This document shows, in pieces, positions 33,286 to 42,288 of a stretch of DNA of 64,000 bases (position 1 is its first letter; the number at the start of each line of letters is the position of its first letter). The notes beneath the pieces were generated by a model. It made no database searches, was not told the DNA's origin, and saw nothing but the letters and a program-made list of their open reading frames with translations. The stretch spans positions 1,984,001-2,048,000 of the forward strand of contig NZ_JBFUPK010000001.1 in NCBI RefSeq assembly GCF_041355105.1, written 5' to 3'. This DNA comes from Terriglobus sp. RCC_193. Its GTDB lineage: Bacteria > Acidobacteriota > Terriglobia > Terriglobales > Acidobacteriaceae. The position numbers and the translations under genes were made by a program.

Positions 33286-34251
33286 CTAAAACCAGCGGCG
33301 CGTCCGAAAAAATGCGAGTGGTAGAACAACGGACAAGAGCATTAAACCCAAGGCATAAGGGTAGCCGTGCGCCCACTGCAATTCCGGCATATGCTCAAAA
33401 TTCATTCCATAGATGGAGCCGATCAGCGTGGGAGGTAAGAAGATTACGGCTGCCACGCTGAGCGTCTTCATAATTGCATTCTGCTGAATGGAGATGAGGC
33501 CAATATTCGAATCAAGCAGGAATTGAATCTGCGTCTGCAAAAAGTTGTCGTGCTCCAACAGCGACTGCACATCCAGCGTGAGCGTCTTCAACCTAACGTC
33601 CAGCCCCGAGTCGTTCTCTATCTGAAGCTTCAGAAAAGGAAGTGCGCGACCAATACTATGCAGGCTCTGACGCACGCGTGCTGCAAGCTCTCCTGCATTG
33701 CCAATGCGTTTCAAGAGCTGGCTCAGGTCCTTTGCCGCAATGCTTTCCATGGAACTCGACGTATCGCGCGAGAAGATCTCAAGTGAGATGGGATCCAGTG
33801 CATCACCAATCTCTTCCAGGATGTCAGCGTCACGGTCTACGATGGTCTCCAATAGACAGAGCAGTAAGGACAGCGATGATGGAAATGCCTGTTCCGGTTT
33901 ACGTGTCCGCGCGAGGAACTGGGCAAACGACCTTGGCTCTGCATAACGCAGCGTGATGAATTGCTGCCGCACCAGGACGAGCGTGAAGCTTGTCAGCCCT
34001 GGTTCTCCCCTACTTCCCCGTTCCACCGCGCGTACGGTGATATAAGTAGCGTCTCCCTCATGATAGAGCGCGCTGCTGCTCTCTACCTCACGCATCTCTT
34101 CCCGCGTCGGAATGGTGATCTTTAATTCCGCTTCTACACGCTGCTCTTCTTCCGCGGACGGCGCATAGAGATCAATCCATGCTGCATCCTTCAGATCACC
34201 TTCTGCACCAATTTCCAACTGACCAGCGCGATCATAGTATGTCGTTAACAT
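33286..34251 (-). CDS. corA: CorA-type magnesium/divalent cation channel
   Basis: A 321-aa protein with a long cytosolic N-terminal domain and two C-terminal membrane helices. The hallmark YGMN ends the first helix (SVAAVIFLPPTLIGSIYGMN), and MPEL lies in the periplasmic loop. The last helix ends in a positive tail (RTRRWF). CorA channels import Mg2+, also Co2+ or Ni2+. It overlaps the start of the upstream transporter gene's 3' end by 7 bases, so the two are cotranscribed. Confidence 0.93.
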   Translation of the reverse strand: MLTTYYDRAGQLEIGAEGDLKDAAWIDLYAPSAEEEQRVEAELKITIPTREEMREVESSSALYHEGDATYITVRAVERGSRGEPGLTSFTLVLVRQQFITLRYAEPRSFAQFLARTRKPEQAFPSSLSLLLCLLETIVDRDADILEEIGDALDPISLEIFSRDTSSSMESIAAKDLSQLLKRIGNAGELAARVRQSLHSIGRALPFLKLQIENDSGLDVRLKTLTLDVQSLLEHDNFLQTQIQFLLDSNIGLISIQQNAIMKTLSVAAVIFLPPTLIGSIYGMNFEHMPELQWAHGYPYALGLMLLSVVLPLAFFRTRRWF

Positions 34252-34961
34252 TCTGTGGAGGAAGCAGCCTTTCTTTCTGAAAATCGAAACGGATTGAAGG
34301 AAGTATGGTGATCGAAACTTTCTCCGCCTTCGATTCGCTTCAAAGCATAGATGACGGCATAGGTCAGCGGTGTTGCCAACACTTCATAGCTGACCTTCAA
34401 CACATAGCTGCTAAGAATCATGAAGAACATTGTTCTTGCGGGAACGATGCCACCAAACGTCAGCACGACCACCAGGCTTGTATCAATCGCCTGACCAACG
34501 ATGGTGGACCCAACGGTGCGCGTCCACAGCCAACGCCCATTTGTAAGCAGCTTCAGTCTGGCCATGACATAGCTGTTAGCGAACTCCCCGAACCAGAACG
34601 CCGCAAGGCTTGCGGCAAGAATGCGTGGGATGAATCCGAAGACCGTTGAGAAGGCTTCCTGATTATGCCAACTGGGATCGGCTGGTAGTTTGATCGTCAG
34701 CGCTGCTGCAACATAAAGCAACGCCGTAGCAAAGAAGCCAAGCCAGATGGCACGCCGCGACGCAGCGTATCCATACACTTCCGTGAAGACGTCTCCAAAA
34801 ATATATGTGATGGGGAAAAGCAAGATCGCACCGGAAACCGGCAAGCCGCCGATCCGGCATATCTTCTGCGCTAACAGATTCGACACCAGCAGAATGACGA
34901 CGAATGCCACCTGCAATACATCCAATAAACGGCGAGCGGGCTGACGATGCGTGTTGGTCAT
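34245..34961 (-). CDS. yhhQ: Queuosine precursor transporter (YhhQ/VUT family)
   Basis: A 238-aa inner-membrane protein with about six hydrophobic segments. The start MTNTHRQPARRLLDVLQVAF then LVSNLLAQKI, FPITYIFGDVFTEVYGYAASRR and FWFGEFANSYVMARLK are typical family blocks. It imports queuine or preQ precursors for tRNA modification. ATG 34959-34961 was preferred over a GTG 12 bases upstream. It overlaps corA by 7 bases and lies upstream of tRNA-Glu on the other strand. Confidence 0.9.
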   Translation of the reverse strand: MTNTHRQPARRLLDVLQVAFVVILLVSNLLAQKICRIGGLPVSGAILLFPITYIFGDVFTEVYGYAASRRAIWLGFFATALLYVAAALTIKLPADPSWHNQEAFSTVFGFIPRILAASLAAFWFGEFANSYVMARLKLLTNGRWLWTRTVGSTIVGQAIDTSLVVVLTFGGIVPARTMFFMILSSYVLKVSYEVLATPLTYAVIYALKRIEGGESFDHHTSFNPFRFSERKAASSTEC

Positions 34962-35084
34962 TTTGCGTTCCACTGGAGACTAGCACCGTTCTCCAGAAGA
35001 ACGTTTTTCAAATTTTGACATCGAGTGCAGATACGACTAATCTTGGAAATGGCACAGCGTGATCCCACGCTTGAGTGCAGGTGC

Positions 35085-35160
35085 GTCCCCGTCGTCCAGT
35101 GGCCCAGGACACCGCCCTTTCACGGCGGTAACACGGGTTCGAATCCCGTCGGGGACGCCA
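35085..35160 (+). tRNA. tRNA-Glu (anticodon TTC)
   Basis: A complete cloverleaf: acceptor GTCCCCG pairs with CGGGGAC, D arm with GTCCAGTGGCCCAGGAC, anticodon arm CCGCC-CTTTCAC-GGCGG giving TTC, T arm CGGGTTCGAATCCCG, discriminator G and an encoded CCA (35158-35160). 76 bases. Confidence 0.97.
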
Positions 35161-35339
35161 TTTCCAATCAATAACTTAGAGCGAACCTCACACTGATCCT
35201 GAAGCCCGGTGACTCAGTGGTGACTAAGTGCTCTATGCTTCCAGCGACAGCATCCCTTTCATGATCCATCCATCTTGCTTACAGATGCTTTCCTTTATGG
35301 GCCGTTTGCGCTGTAGTTCTGCGCGTCCCGCGGAAGAGG
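35161..35339. other. Spacer between tRNA-Glu and udgX
   Basis: Nothing recognised; no T-run terminator, gene or clear repeat. Confidence 0.5.
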
Positions 35340-35996
35340 TTATTTCTTCAGAAATTCTGTGACCCTCCGCAAGTCATCCATGAAAATTTTGGTGTCCCGC
35401 TGGCGGTCTTCGTCTGTCCTGGCCCGGAGAATAGCGGACGGATGCAGGGTGGCAATGATTGGGGGGAAACCTTCAACCTCATGGATTTTCCCATGCGACT
35501 GGGTGATCTTGAAGCCTGAGCCGAGCAAGGATTGCGCTGCCGTGGCTCCGAGGCAAACAATTATCTCTGGATGAACGGCCTCAAGTTCCGCTTCCAGCCA
35601 CGGCCTACAGGCATGAATCTCTTTCATACTCGGTTTCTTGTGGATGCGGAGTTTGCCACGCGGCTGCCAACCGAAGTGCTTCACCGTGTTGGTGACATAG
35701 ACTTTTCGTCGATTGATATCAGCTGCTTCGAGACACTTATCGAGGAACTTCCCCGCGGGACCAACGAATGGCCTCCCCTGCTTATCTTCCTGGTCGCCTG
35801 GTTGTTCGCCGATCATCATGATCGACACCTTCGGCTTCTTTGCCTTGGCTCCCGTCTCCAGCTCTCCAAACACAGCCTGCGTTGCATTTTTATAGAGGTC
35901 GCAACCCTGACAATGCTGAACGGCCTCCTGCAAAACAGGCAGTGTTCGATCATCGGGTACAAATGGGGCTGCGCTTTGTTCCGCACCTACAGGCAT
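35340..35996 (-). CDS. udgX: UdgX-type uracil-DNA glycosylase (Fe-S)
   Basis: A 218-aa family 4-like uracil glycosylase. Iron-sulfur cysteines are visible at Cys29, Cys32 (CQGCDLY), Cys130 (HACRPW) and Cys146 (VCLGATA). Motif A is GEQPGDQED (63-71), followed by GRPFVGPAGKFLD. The UdgX-specific loop reads KLRIHKKPS with His119, the residue that in characterised UdgX attacks the deoxyribose and leaves the protein covalently bound to the abasic site. The second catalytic motif is LHPSAILR. ATG 35994-35996. Monocistronic. Confidence 0.93.
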   Translation of the reverse strand: MPVGAEQSAAPFVPDDRTLPVLQEAVQHCQGCDLYKNATQAVFGELETGAKAKKPKVSIMMIGEQPGDQEDKQGRPFVGPAGKFLDKCLEAADINRRKVYVTNTVKHFGWQPRGKLRIHKKPSMKEIHACRPWLEAELEAVHPEIIVCLGATAAQSLLGSGFKITQSHGKIHEVEGFPPIIATLHPSAILRARTDEDRQRDTKIFMDDLRRVTEFLKK

Positions 35997-36036
35997 GGGA
36001 GGAACTCCTTCTGCTGCGCTTGGATGCTTGAAAGAG

Positions 36037-36319
36037 CTATTTCAGAATTTCCTGATCATCCAAAATTTTGTGGACAATCTTTTCAAGGAACCGGGACGGC
36101 TCCGCCAGGACACCAGCTTCGGTCAGCAGCTTGGCTGCAAACTGCAACTGCCGTGGAGTATTGTTCAGCGAACTGATCTGGCCAAACTGGGCGTTGGAGA
36201 AGTTCGTCACGGGTGACCCGAAAACCCACCTGGTTCAGGGCATTGAATGCCTCGCCACGAATCTGCAGTTTTAGATCGTTCTTGAGGGTGAAATTCTTTG
36301 AACAGCGAGAAGCCCACAC
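36037..36319 (-). pseudogene. C-terminal remnant of an Oar-like TonB-dependent receptor
   Basis: Reading leftward from 36319, one frame encodes KNFTLKNDLKLQIRGEAFNA then LNQVGF. A shift of frame near 36215 continues with NFSNAQFGQISSLNNTPRQL and QFAAKLL, ending at the stop CTA 36037-36039 after a further ~30 residues. These are the last beta strands of the receptor type found intact at 51.3 kb (IEGFNVLNHVQYGNP there). The ~1000-residue body is gone and two frames are needed, so it is decayed. Confidence 0.75.
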
Positions 36320-36690
36320 ACAATTTTGAGGTCGTATTAAAAAGCGATTTCGTGAAAGACGAAGTCAGCAACACACACGTCATCGCATACCACGTGCATT
36401 AGGCGTCGGTTTAGTCGATCCAAAGTAAGGCCGGATGCAAAGGTCGCTGTTCTTCTCTTCGCGCAAAGATAAAAGTACCGATACAGTTTGGTTTTCATCG
36501 TGACATGCGCCACAATACGGTGACAGCACCGTGCGAAATAATTATTCCAAAGGACTTATGATTCCCCACTCCTTACGATGTCCATTGCATTGATTTAGAG
36601 CCATATGCGATAACGCTATCTCTGCAGCAACACACATGGAATTCGCCGCGAAACTATTCTGGCGAAACATTGGCTTTGGAAGGAACACAC
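36320..36690. other. Upstream region of the first sulfatase gene
   Basis: No gene seen. The 14-base string AACACACATGGAAT occurs at 36629-36642 and again at 36684-36697, the second copy spanning the sulfatase start codon. The first copy offers an ATG with no long frame, so it looks like a decayed duplicate of the start region. No promoter could be fixed. Confidence 0.5.
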
Positions 36691-38163
36691 ATGGAATCAT
36701 TTGGGAAACAGCTCGACCGGCGGCAATTTCTACAGGCAGGTGCGGCAACAGCATTGGGCGCTGCGGTGAACTCAAACATGGCACACGCGCTGCCTGTCCC
36801 TGCGGAGGAGAATGCCGCCGCCGCAGGCAAGAAGCCAAACCTGATCTTCCTTTACACCGAAGGGCAGCGCTGGGACTGCCTCAGTAGTGCGGGTCATCCC
36901 CTGCTGAAGACGCCGAATATGGATCGTATTGCGCACGAAGGTGTGAAGTTTGAAAATGCCTTCTGCACGAATGCACTTTGCGCTCCTGCACGCGCATCCG
37001 CCATGACCGGCATGTGGTCCCGTTCCACCGGCGCGCTGGACAACAAGACGGTGCACACACCGTTTCCCTCCGACATCCCTGTCTTCACGGACTACCTGTT
37101 GCAGGAAGGCTATGAAACCTGCATCGTTGGCAAAGTGCATGTGCGTAACGGTCTGAAGGAAAAGCACTGGGATTATTACCTTGGCGTCAATGCGCCGGCC
37201 ACCAACTACTACAAGCCGAAGATGGCCGAAGGAAAGAACGGCAAGATCGGTGAAGTTCAAACATGGGACGAAGGCTACTGTGACGACTTCGTCACCGACC
37301 GCGTATTGGATTGGCTCAAGCAGCCGCGTGAGAAACCCTTTGCCCTGTTGCTCTGGTACATGACACCGCACGCGCCTTATTTCCGCCCTCGGCGCCATCT
37401 TGATCTGTACAACGGTGTGAAGATCCCCAAGCCTGCGTCCTTCGACGACGACCTCAAGGGATACCCCGGCAAGCCGACACCGTTCAAGACTGCGGACAAC
37501 AAGATAGGCACCACCGACACTGGCGATGCCGTCCGTTCCATTGAAGAGCTCTGCAAGGACTACTACTCAGGGCTTGTCGCAATCGACGAAAACGTGGGCC
37601 GCATCTTCAAACACCTCGATGACACCAAGACCATGGATGACACTGCCATCATCCACAGCTCTGATCATGGATATCTCCTGGGCGAATGGCGCCTCTTCGA
37701 CAAGCGCCTGATGCACGAGCCATCCATCCGTGTTCCCATGGCCATCCGTTACCCCAACCGCGTGAAAGCCGGTGGAGTAAAGAAAGAAATGGTGCTGGAC
37801 GTAGACATTGCCCCCACCGTGATGGATTTAGTAGGCCTGCCCATTCCCAAGCAGTTCCAGGGTCGCTCCATGCTGGAGCTTGTCGATAACAAAGGGACGG
37901 CATGGCGCAAGGAATGGCTGTATGACTACTACGAATTCCCCGGCGCTGAAAACGTAGCGCCGCACCGCGGTGTACGTACTGACACACACAAGTTCATCCA
38001 TTGGTACACGCAATCGCCAGAGGAGTTCGAGTTATACGATCTTCAGCTCGATCCCAACGAAGCACACAACCTGTACGGCAATCCGAAATATGCGACCATC
38101 CAAAATAATCTGGAGAAACGTCTTGCAGACCTGCTGGTAGCCATCCCGGAACGACAAGCCTAG
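36691..38163 (+). CDS. Tat-exported type I sulfatase (CxPxR)
   Basis: A 490-aa arylsulfatase-type hydrolase. A twin-arginine signal starts the protein (LDRRQFLQAGAATALG, residues 9-24). The fold opens with KPNLIFLYTEGQRWDCLS; note Glu where most have Asp in the first metal site. The catalytic site is CAPAR, Cys97 to Arg101, the canonical CxPxR that a formylglycine-generating enzyme oxidises. Later ligands are in IIHSSDHGYLLGEW. ATG 36691 with GGAAGG upstream. It is monocistronic, followed by a strong terminator. The natural sulfate ester is unknown; the FGE at 55.6 kb is the likely activator. Confidence 0.9.
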   Translation: MESFGKQLDRRQFLQAGAATALGAAVNSNMAHALPVPAEENAAAAGKKPNLIFLYTEGQRWDCLSSAGHPLLKTPNMDRIAHEGVKFENAFCTNALCAPARASAMTGMWSRSTGALDNKTVHTPFPSDIPVFTDYLLQEGYETCIVGKVHVRNGLKEKHWDYYLGVNAPATNYYKPKMAEGKNGKIGEVQTWDEGYCDDFVTDRVLDWLKQPREKPFALLLWYMTPHAPYFRPRRHLDLYNGVKIPKPASFDDDLKGYPGKPTPFKTADNKIGTTDTGDAVRSIEELCKDYYSGLVAIDENVGRIFKHLDDTKTMDDTAIIHSSDHGYLLGEWRLFDKRLMHEPSIRVPMAIRYPNRVKAGGVKKEMVLDVDIAPTVMDLVGLPIPKQFQGRSMLELVDNKGTAWRKEWLYDYYEFPGAENVAPHRGVRTDTHKFIHWYTQSPEEFELYDLQLDPNEAHNLYGNPKYATIQNNLEKRLADLLVAIPERQA

Positions 38164-38170
38164 CAATACT

Positions 38171-38203
38171 AGAAACAGCCCTCTCCAGAAGAGGGCTGTT
38201 TCT
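38171..38203 (+). terminator. Strong terminator after the sulfatase
   Basis: AGAAACAGCCCTCT (38171-38184) pairs perfectly with AGAGGGCTGTTTCT (38190-38203) around CCAGA, 8 bases after the stop. T-rich DNA on both ends means it could act in both directions. Confidence 0.85.
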
Positions 38204-38443
38204 CTTGCACAATCATGAACAATTCCGCAATCGAAGCGTTCACCGGCGTATTCAACTGAGCCGTACGCTGTTCTCTGCATGGCGTGCACTTAATCAGAGA
38301 CTCCCATCCATGGAGAAGATGAGCCCTTGTAACTCAGCAATGAATCGTTCTTGAATCACAGTGATCTGAATTTCATCATTGGATAATTTCTCTGTTTTCT
38401 ATATAAGTCCTTCAGGTTCATTTTGGAATAAGGATGGGAGAGC

Positions 38444-38971
38444 ATGAAAACAGGAATCGCAGGAGTAATTTGTTTCGTTGTTGGAGTGCTGATTGTTCCG
38501 CTATTTGCGTGGAGCTATCTTAGCTATGGCAGACCACCCGTTGCGGTTACCGATTCCGCCTTTCCATTCGAAAAGCAGATCGTTCGCGTTCCTTTACATC
38601 GCCGGATGGAGAGTGAAATCGAACAGGCTCCCATTCAGCCGGATGAGAACAATCTCCTGGCAGGCGCGCAGATTTATAAGAGAGAGTGTTCGTTTTGCCA
38701 CGGGATACCGAGCCAACCGGCTGAAGTGGGTCAGAACATGTATCCCAGCGTGCCTCAGCTATGGCAGAAGCACAAAAATGGCGTCGTCGGTGTAAGCGAT
38801 GATCCGGCAGGAGAAACTTACTGGCGCATCAAGAACGGTATCCGGCTTACTGGTATGCCCTCATATCAGAAAATACTTTCGCCGACGCAGATGTGGCAGG
38901 TAAGCCTGCTGCTCGCATCAGCAGACAAGCCTCTTTCTCCTTCTGTTCAGGCTGCCCTGTCGCAGCCATAG
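38444..38971 (+). CDS. Membrane-anchored c-type cytochrome
   Basis: A 175-aa protein. A hydrophobic N-terminal segment (residues 5-28, IAGVICFVVGVLIVPLFAWS) anchors or exports it. The heme motif is CSFCH at 82-86 and the likely axial Met lies in RLTGMPSYQ. The rest follows the class I cytochrome c pattern, as in the cytochromes that feed oxidases or dehydrogenases. No partner enzyme lies beside it; the next genes are a two-component system 90 bases away. GGGAG precedes the ATG. Confidence 0.88.
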   Translation: MKTGIAGVICFVVGVLIVPLFAWSYLSYGRPPVAVTDSAFPFEKQIVRVPLHRRMESEIEQAPIQPDENNLLAGAQIYKRECSFCHGIPSQPAEVGQNMYPSVPQLWQKHKNGVVGVSDDPAGETYWRIKNGIRLTGMPSYQKILSPTQMWQVSLLLASADKPLSPSVQAALSQP

Positions 38972-39061
38972 CAGAGGCTGTGTTTCTCGTACTTGTTTCG
39001 GTTCCCGCCATCGCTCCGTATTCAGTGAAACTTAAGTTTGGTTAGCAGATAATAGAGGGCC

Positions 39062-39742
39062 ATGAGAATCCTCCTGGTGGAAGACGAAATCCGGTTGGCC
39101 ACAAACATTGTCAACGGTATGCGAGAAGCGGGTTTCGCTGTGGACCATGCTGCGGATGGCAAGGAAGGTCTCGACTATGCGGAGCAAAATCTCTTTGACC
39201 TGATTGTTCTGGATCTCATGTTGCCGGCCCTCTCCGGGCAGGAAGTTCTGCGCATTCTCCGTAAGAGAAAGAACCTGACACCGGTTTTGATCCTGACCGC
39301 GCAGGAGGGCAAGACCACTATCATCGACATGCTGAACAGTGGCGCCGATGACTACCTGGCGAAGCCATTTGATCTGGGAGAACTTATTGCGCGGATCAAG
39401 GCATTGATTCGTCGCTCCAATGGAGCGGCATCACCCAAATTGCAGGTGGCGGACCTTCAGATTGATACGGTGTTGCAAACAGTCAATCGTGGAAGCGAAA
39501 CCATCGATGTGTCGCCCACTGAGTACCGCATTCTGGAGTATCTGGCTTACCGCCCCCGTGCTGTCGTTTCAAAGAAAGAGCTTCTGGAACATCTTTACGA
39601 TTACAACTGGGAACATCATTCGAACGTAATTGAAGCGCATATCTCAAATCTAAGACGGAAGATTTCTCTTCCAGACGGCGAACCGATTATCGAGACATTG
39701 CGTCATCGCGGCTACCGGCTACGGTCGGGTGACCTAACGTGA
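39062..39742 (+). CDS. OmpR-family response regulator
   Basis: A 226-aa regulator. The receiver has the acidic pair in LLVEDEIRL, phospho-acceptor Asp51 in LIVLDLMLP, Thr in LILTAQE and Lys in YLAKPFD. The winged-helix output domain ends with SNVIEAHISNLRRKI and HRGYRLR. It overlaps the kinase gene by 4 bases, so the pair is one system. Targets are unknown; the convergent RND efflux operon and the downstream propeller gene are the nearest candidates. Confidence 0.95.
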   Translation: MRILLVEDEIRLATNIVNGMREAGFAVDHAADGKEGLDYAEQNLFDLIVLDLMLPALSGQEVLRILRKRKNLTPVLILTAQEGKTTIIDMLNSGADDYLAKPFDLGELIARIKALIRRSNGAASPKLQVADLQIDTVLQTVNRGSETIDVSPTEYRILEYLAYRPRAVVSKKELLEHLYDYNWEHHSNVIEAHISNLRRKISLPDGEPIIETLRHRGYRLRSGDLT

Positions 39743-41142
39743 AATCGGGTATATCCATTACGCGCAGGCTCACACTTGCTGTGCTGCTGCTGGAGTTTCT
39801 GGCAGCACTTGTACTGATTGCAACCGTTACGATTCACGAGCGACGCGTGCAATTCGAAGCCTTCGATGCGAATCTTCGTGCCACTTCCAACGCACTTCTT
39901 GGCGCAGTACAGGAAGCGGACAGCAAGGATGGAAGTATTGCGTTAGATGCACAAGGCGTGAGTCTGCCTCCGCGTGCGGTCTATCATGTAACTGCCGATA
40001 ACGGACAGGTGCTGGCGGAACATGGACAAGTGCCTTCCCTGCCGCTTGATTCCGGCACAGTATCCCAAACTCGCGTGCAGAATCACCGTTTCCGCTTCTA
40101 CGTCTTGAAGGGTGATCGCATCATTGATCCCAACAGTCCACACGCGGTGGATCACAAGGTCACCGTAGTCTACGGCCTTCCGGAAGGGCGCACATGGCAT
40201 TCGATTTTCGAAGCGACGCGCTTCTTCGCATATGCAACAGTCATTCTTCTTGGCATAACCGCAGCCATTTTGTCGTGGCTCATTCGCCGCTCTCTTCATC
40301 CCATACGCGAACTGGCACAGGAAGCAGAAAAAGTAGATGCCGAACGATGGGCCTTTCAAGCCCCTGCAAGCAGCGAACAGTTCCGCGAACTGCGCCCTCT
40401 TGCAGCTGCGATTGAGAAAACGCTCGCACGTCTGCAGCGGTCATTTGAACAACAGCGCCAATTCACAAGCGATGCCGCACATGAACTGAAAACCGATCTT
40501 GCCATTGCGAAATCGTCCCTGCAACTACTCGCGATGAAACGCAGAACCGTCGAAGAATACGAACGCGGACTGGACGTGGGAATGGAAGATATCGGCCGCC
40601 TGGAAGCCACAGTACAGAAGATGCTGGCACTGGCCCGTCTGGAACAAAGCCCGAAAGATCCCTCACACGAAAGCGATTTCGCGCAAGCATTACAAGATGC
40701 GATTACGCAATGCCAATCGTATGCCAATCTTCATGGACTCACCTTCGATCTTCTGGATTTCCCACCGAGCACAAAGGTCAAGCTCAACGCGGAAGACGCT
40801 CTTCTTCTTTGCTCGAATGTCCTGGTCAATGCAATTCAGCATTCTCCGGAACAGGCGCCGATTGCAATATCGCTGACCATGCGTAACGGATGGACCGAGT
40901 TGAAAATTCGAGATCATGGCAATGGCATTGCAGATAAAAATCAGCCGCATCTGTTCGACGCATTTTACCGGGGCGATGCGTCTCGGAGCCGCAACACGGG
41001 CGGCACGGGCCTGGGACTTTCCATCTGCAAAGCGATCTGCAGTCGGGCAGGTGGAAACATCTCCATTGCCAATCACCCCTCGGGTGGAGCAGAAGTCGTA
41101 ATTCTTTTACCGATTCTTGTTACAAAGTCAGAGATAAATTAA
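39739..41142 (+). CDS. Two-component sensor histidine kinase
   Basis: A 467-aa kinase. Membrane helix one is at about 12-30 and helix two at about 162-182, enclosing a ~130-residue periplasmic sensor. A HAMP-like linker follows (LIRRSLHPIRELAQEAEKVD). The phospho-His is His248 in DAAHELKTDLAIAKSS, where the usual Pro after HELRT is Asp. The ATPase core has LLCSNVLVNAIQHS (N box), IRDHGNGIADKN (G1) and GGTGLGLSI (G2). It signals to the overlapping OmpR-type regulator. Confidence 0.95.
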   Translation: MKSGISITRRLTLAVLLLEFLAALVLIATVTIHERRVQFEAFDANLRATSNALLGAVQEADSKDGSIALDAQGVSLPPRAVYHVTADNGQVLAEHGQVPSLPLDSGTVSQTRVQNHRFRFYVLKGDRIIDPNSPHAVDHKVTVVYGLPEGRTWHSIFEATRFFAYATVILLGITAAILSWLIRRSLHPIRELAQEAEKVDAERWAFQAPASSEQFRELRPLAAAIEKTLARLQRSFEQQRQFTSDAAHELKTDLAIAKSSLQLLAMKRRTVEEYERGLDVGMEDIGRLEATVQKMLALARLEQSPKDPSHESDFAQALQDAITQCQSYANLHGLTFDLLDFPPSTKVKLNAEDALLLCSNVLVNAIQHSPEQAPIAISLTMRNGWTELKIRDHGNGIADKNQPHLFDAFYRGDASRSRNTGGTGLGLSICKAICSRAGGNISIANHPSGGAEVVILLPILVTKSEIN

Positions 41143-41220
41143 GCCCTACTTAAGGCAGCGGGATGACACTCATCGTCAACGGTGCATTTTCTGCGCCGAA
41201 TTCAACGCTGGAGTGTGGTC

Positions 41221-42234
41221 GTGCGTTCATTCAATCAGGGCGTGAAATTGCTCTTTCTCTCGTTTGCGGTGGTATCACAGGCGCAAACCTACCATGTTTC
41301 CGACCACTGGAAGATTGGAGGCGCAGGCGGCTGGGACTATCTCCTGAGTGATGATGCCGCGCATCGCCTCTACATCACGCACGGACCCCGCGTGGAAGTG
41401 GTGGATACAACAACCGGGAAACCTATTGGCGCAGTCACGGGCATGAAGAGTACGCATGGCGTGGCGCTAGACCCCGATGGGAAGACGGGATACATCAGCG
41501 ACGGTGCCGGGAATGCGATCATCGTTTTCGATCGTGCAACTCTTGCCATAACGGCCACCGTACCCGCTGGAACAAACCCTGACGGCATCACCTACGAACC
41601 AGTTACTCGAACAGTATGGGCTTTCAATGGACGGAGCAAGGATGTGTCCGTGATGGATGCAGCGAGCCATCGCATCGTGGCAACCATTCCCTTGCCAGGT
41701 AAACCGGAATTCCCTCAGGCCGATGGAAAGGGCAATGTCTTCGTCAACATTGAAGACAAAAATGTCATCGTAAAACTCGATGCCAAAACCAATAAGGCTG
41801 TAACAAGCTGGACACTGACCGGCTGCGATTCTCCGTCGGGCATGGCAATCGACCACGCAGGACATCGTCTTTTCTCTGTATGTGATGGGAAGAAGATGGC
41901 CGTCTCAGACTTCGCCGCAGGCAAGCTGGTTGGATTAGCGTCGATCGGAGATTCTCCCGATGCGGCCGGCTATGATCCTAAAACACGCCTCGCCTTCTCC
42001 TCTAATGGAGAAGGCACACTTTCCGTTGTGGATACAAGCAAGCCAGGCTTTCCGACTGTACAAACAGTAACCACGGTAAAGGGCGCACGTACTATGGCCT
42101 ACGATGCGAATACGGGCAAGGTATTTCTTTCAGCGGCTCAGTATGGGCCAACTCCTACCCCCACTGCTGCAACGCCACGTCCACGCCCAACTGTACTTCA
42201 GGATAGCTTTGAGATTATTGTCGTCTCACGCTAA
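41221..42234 (+). CDS. Secreted YncE-like beta-propeller protein
   Basis: A 337-aa protein with repeated NHL/YVTN-type blades: VEVVDTTTGKPIGAV, AIIVFDRATLAITATVPAG, DVSVMDAASHRIVATIPLPG and SVVDTSKPGFPTVQ. The N-terminus is a signal peptide (VKLLFLSFAVVSQAQ). I chose GTG 41221 because GGAG lies 7 bases upstream and it gives a clean signal; an earlier GTG at 41182 would add 13 residues. Such propellers bind ligands or partners outside the inner membrane; no enzyme activity is implied. It follows the kinase gene by about 80 bases and may be cotranscribed. Confidence 0.8.
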   Translation: MRSFNQGVKLLFLSFAVVSQAQTYHVSDHWKIGGAGGWDYLLSDDAAHRLYITHGPRVEVVDTTTGKPIGAVTGMKSTHGVALDPDGKTGYISDGAGNAIIVFDRATLAITATVPAGTNPDGITYEPVTRTVWAFNGRSKDVSVMDAASHRIVATIPLPGKPEFPQADGKGNVFVNIEDKNVIVKLDAKTNKAVTSWTLTGCDSPSGMAIDHAGHRLFSVCDGKKMAVSDFAAGKLVGLASIGDSPDAAGYDPKTRLAFSSNGEGTLSVVDTSKPGFPTVQTVTTVKGARTMAYDANTGKVFLSAAQYGPTPTPTAATPRPRPTVLQDSFEIIVVSR

Positions 42235-42254
42235 CGAGGTGGAGATAAATAGAA

Positions 42255-42275
42255 ATGGCCCGCTTAGCGGGCCAT
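42255..42275. terminator. Shared terminator between convergent propeller and RND genes
   Basis: ATGGCCCGC (42255-42263) pairs perfectly with GCGGGCCAT (42267-42275) around TTA. It lies between two converging stops with short A/T-rich flanks, so it can serve both strands. Confidence 0.75.
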
Positions 42276-42288
42276 CTCTATTTGCACA

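Noticed and set aside
36772-37398. A 208-codon minus-strand frame opposite the first sulfatase
   Set aside because: Antisense shadow; the plus strand has Tat signal, CAPAR site and a terminator.
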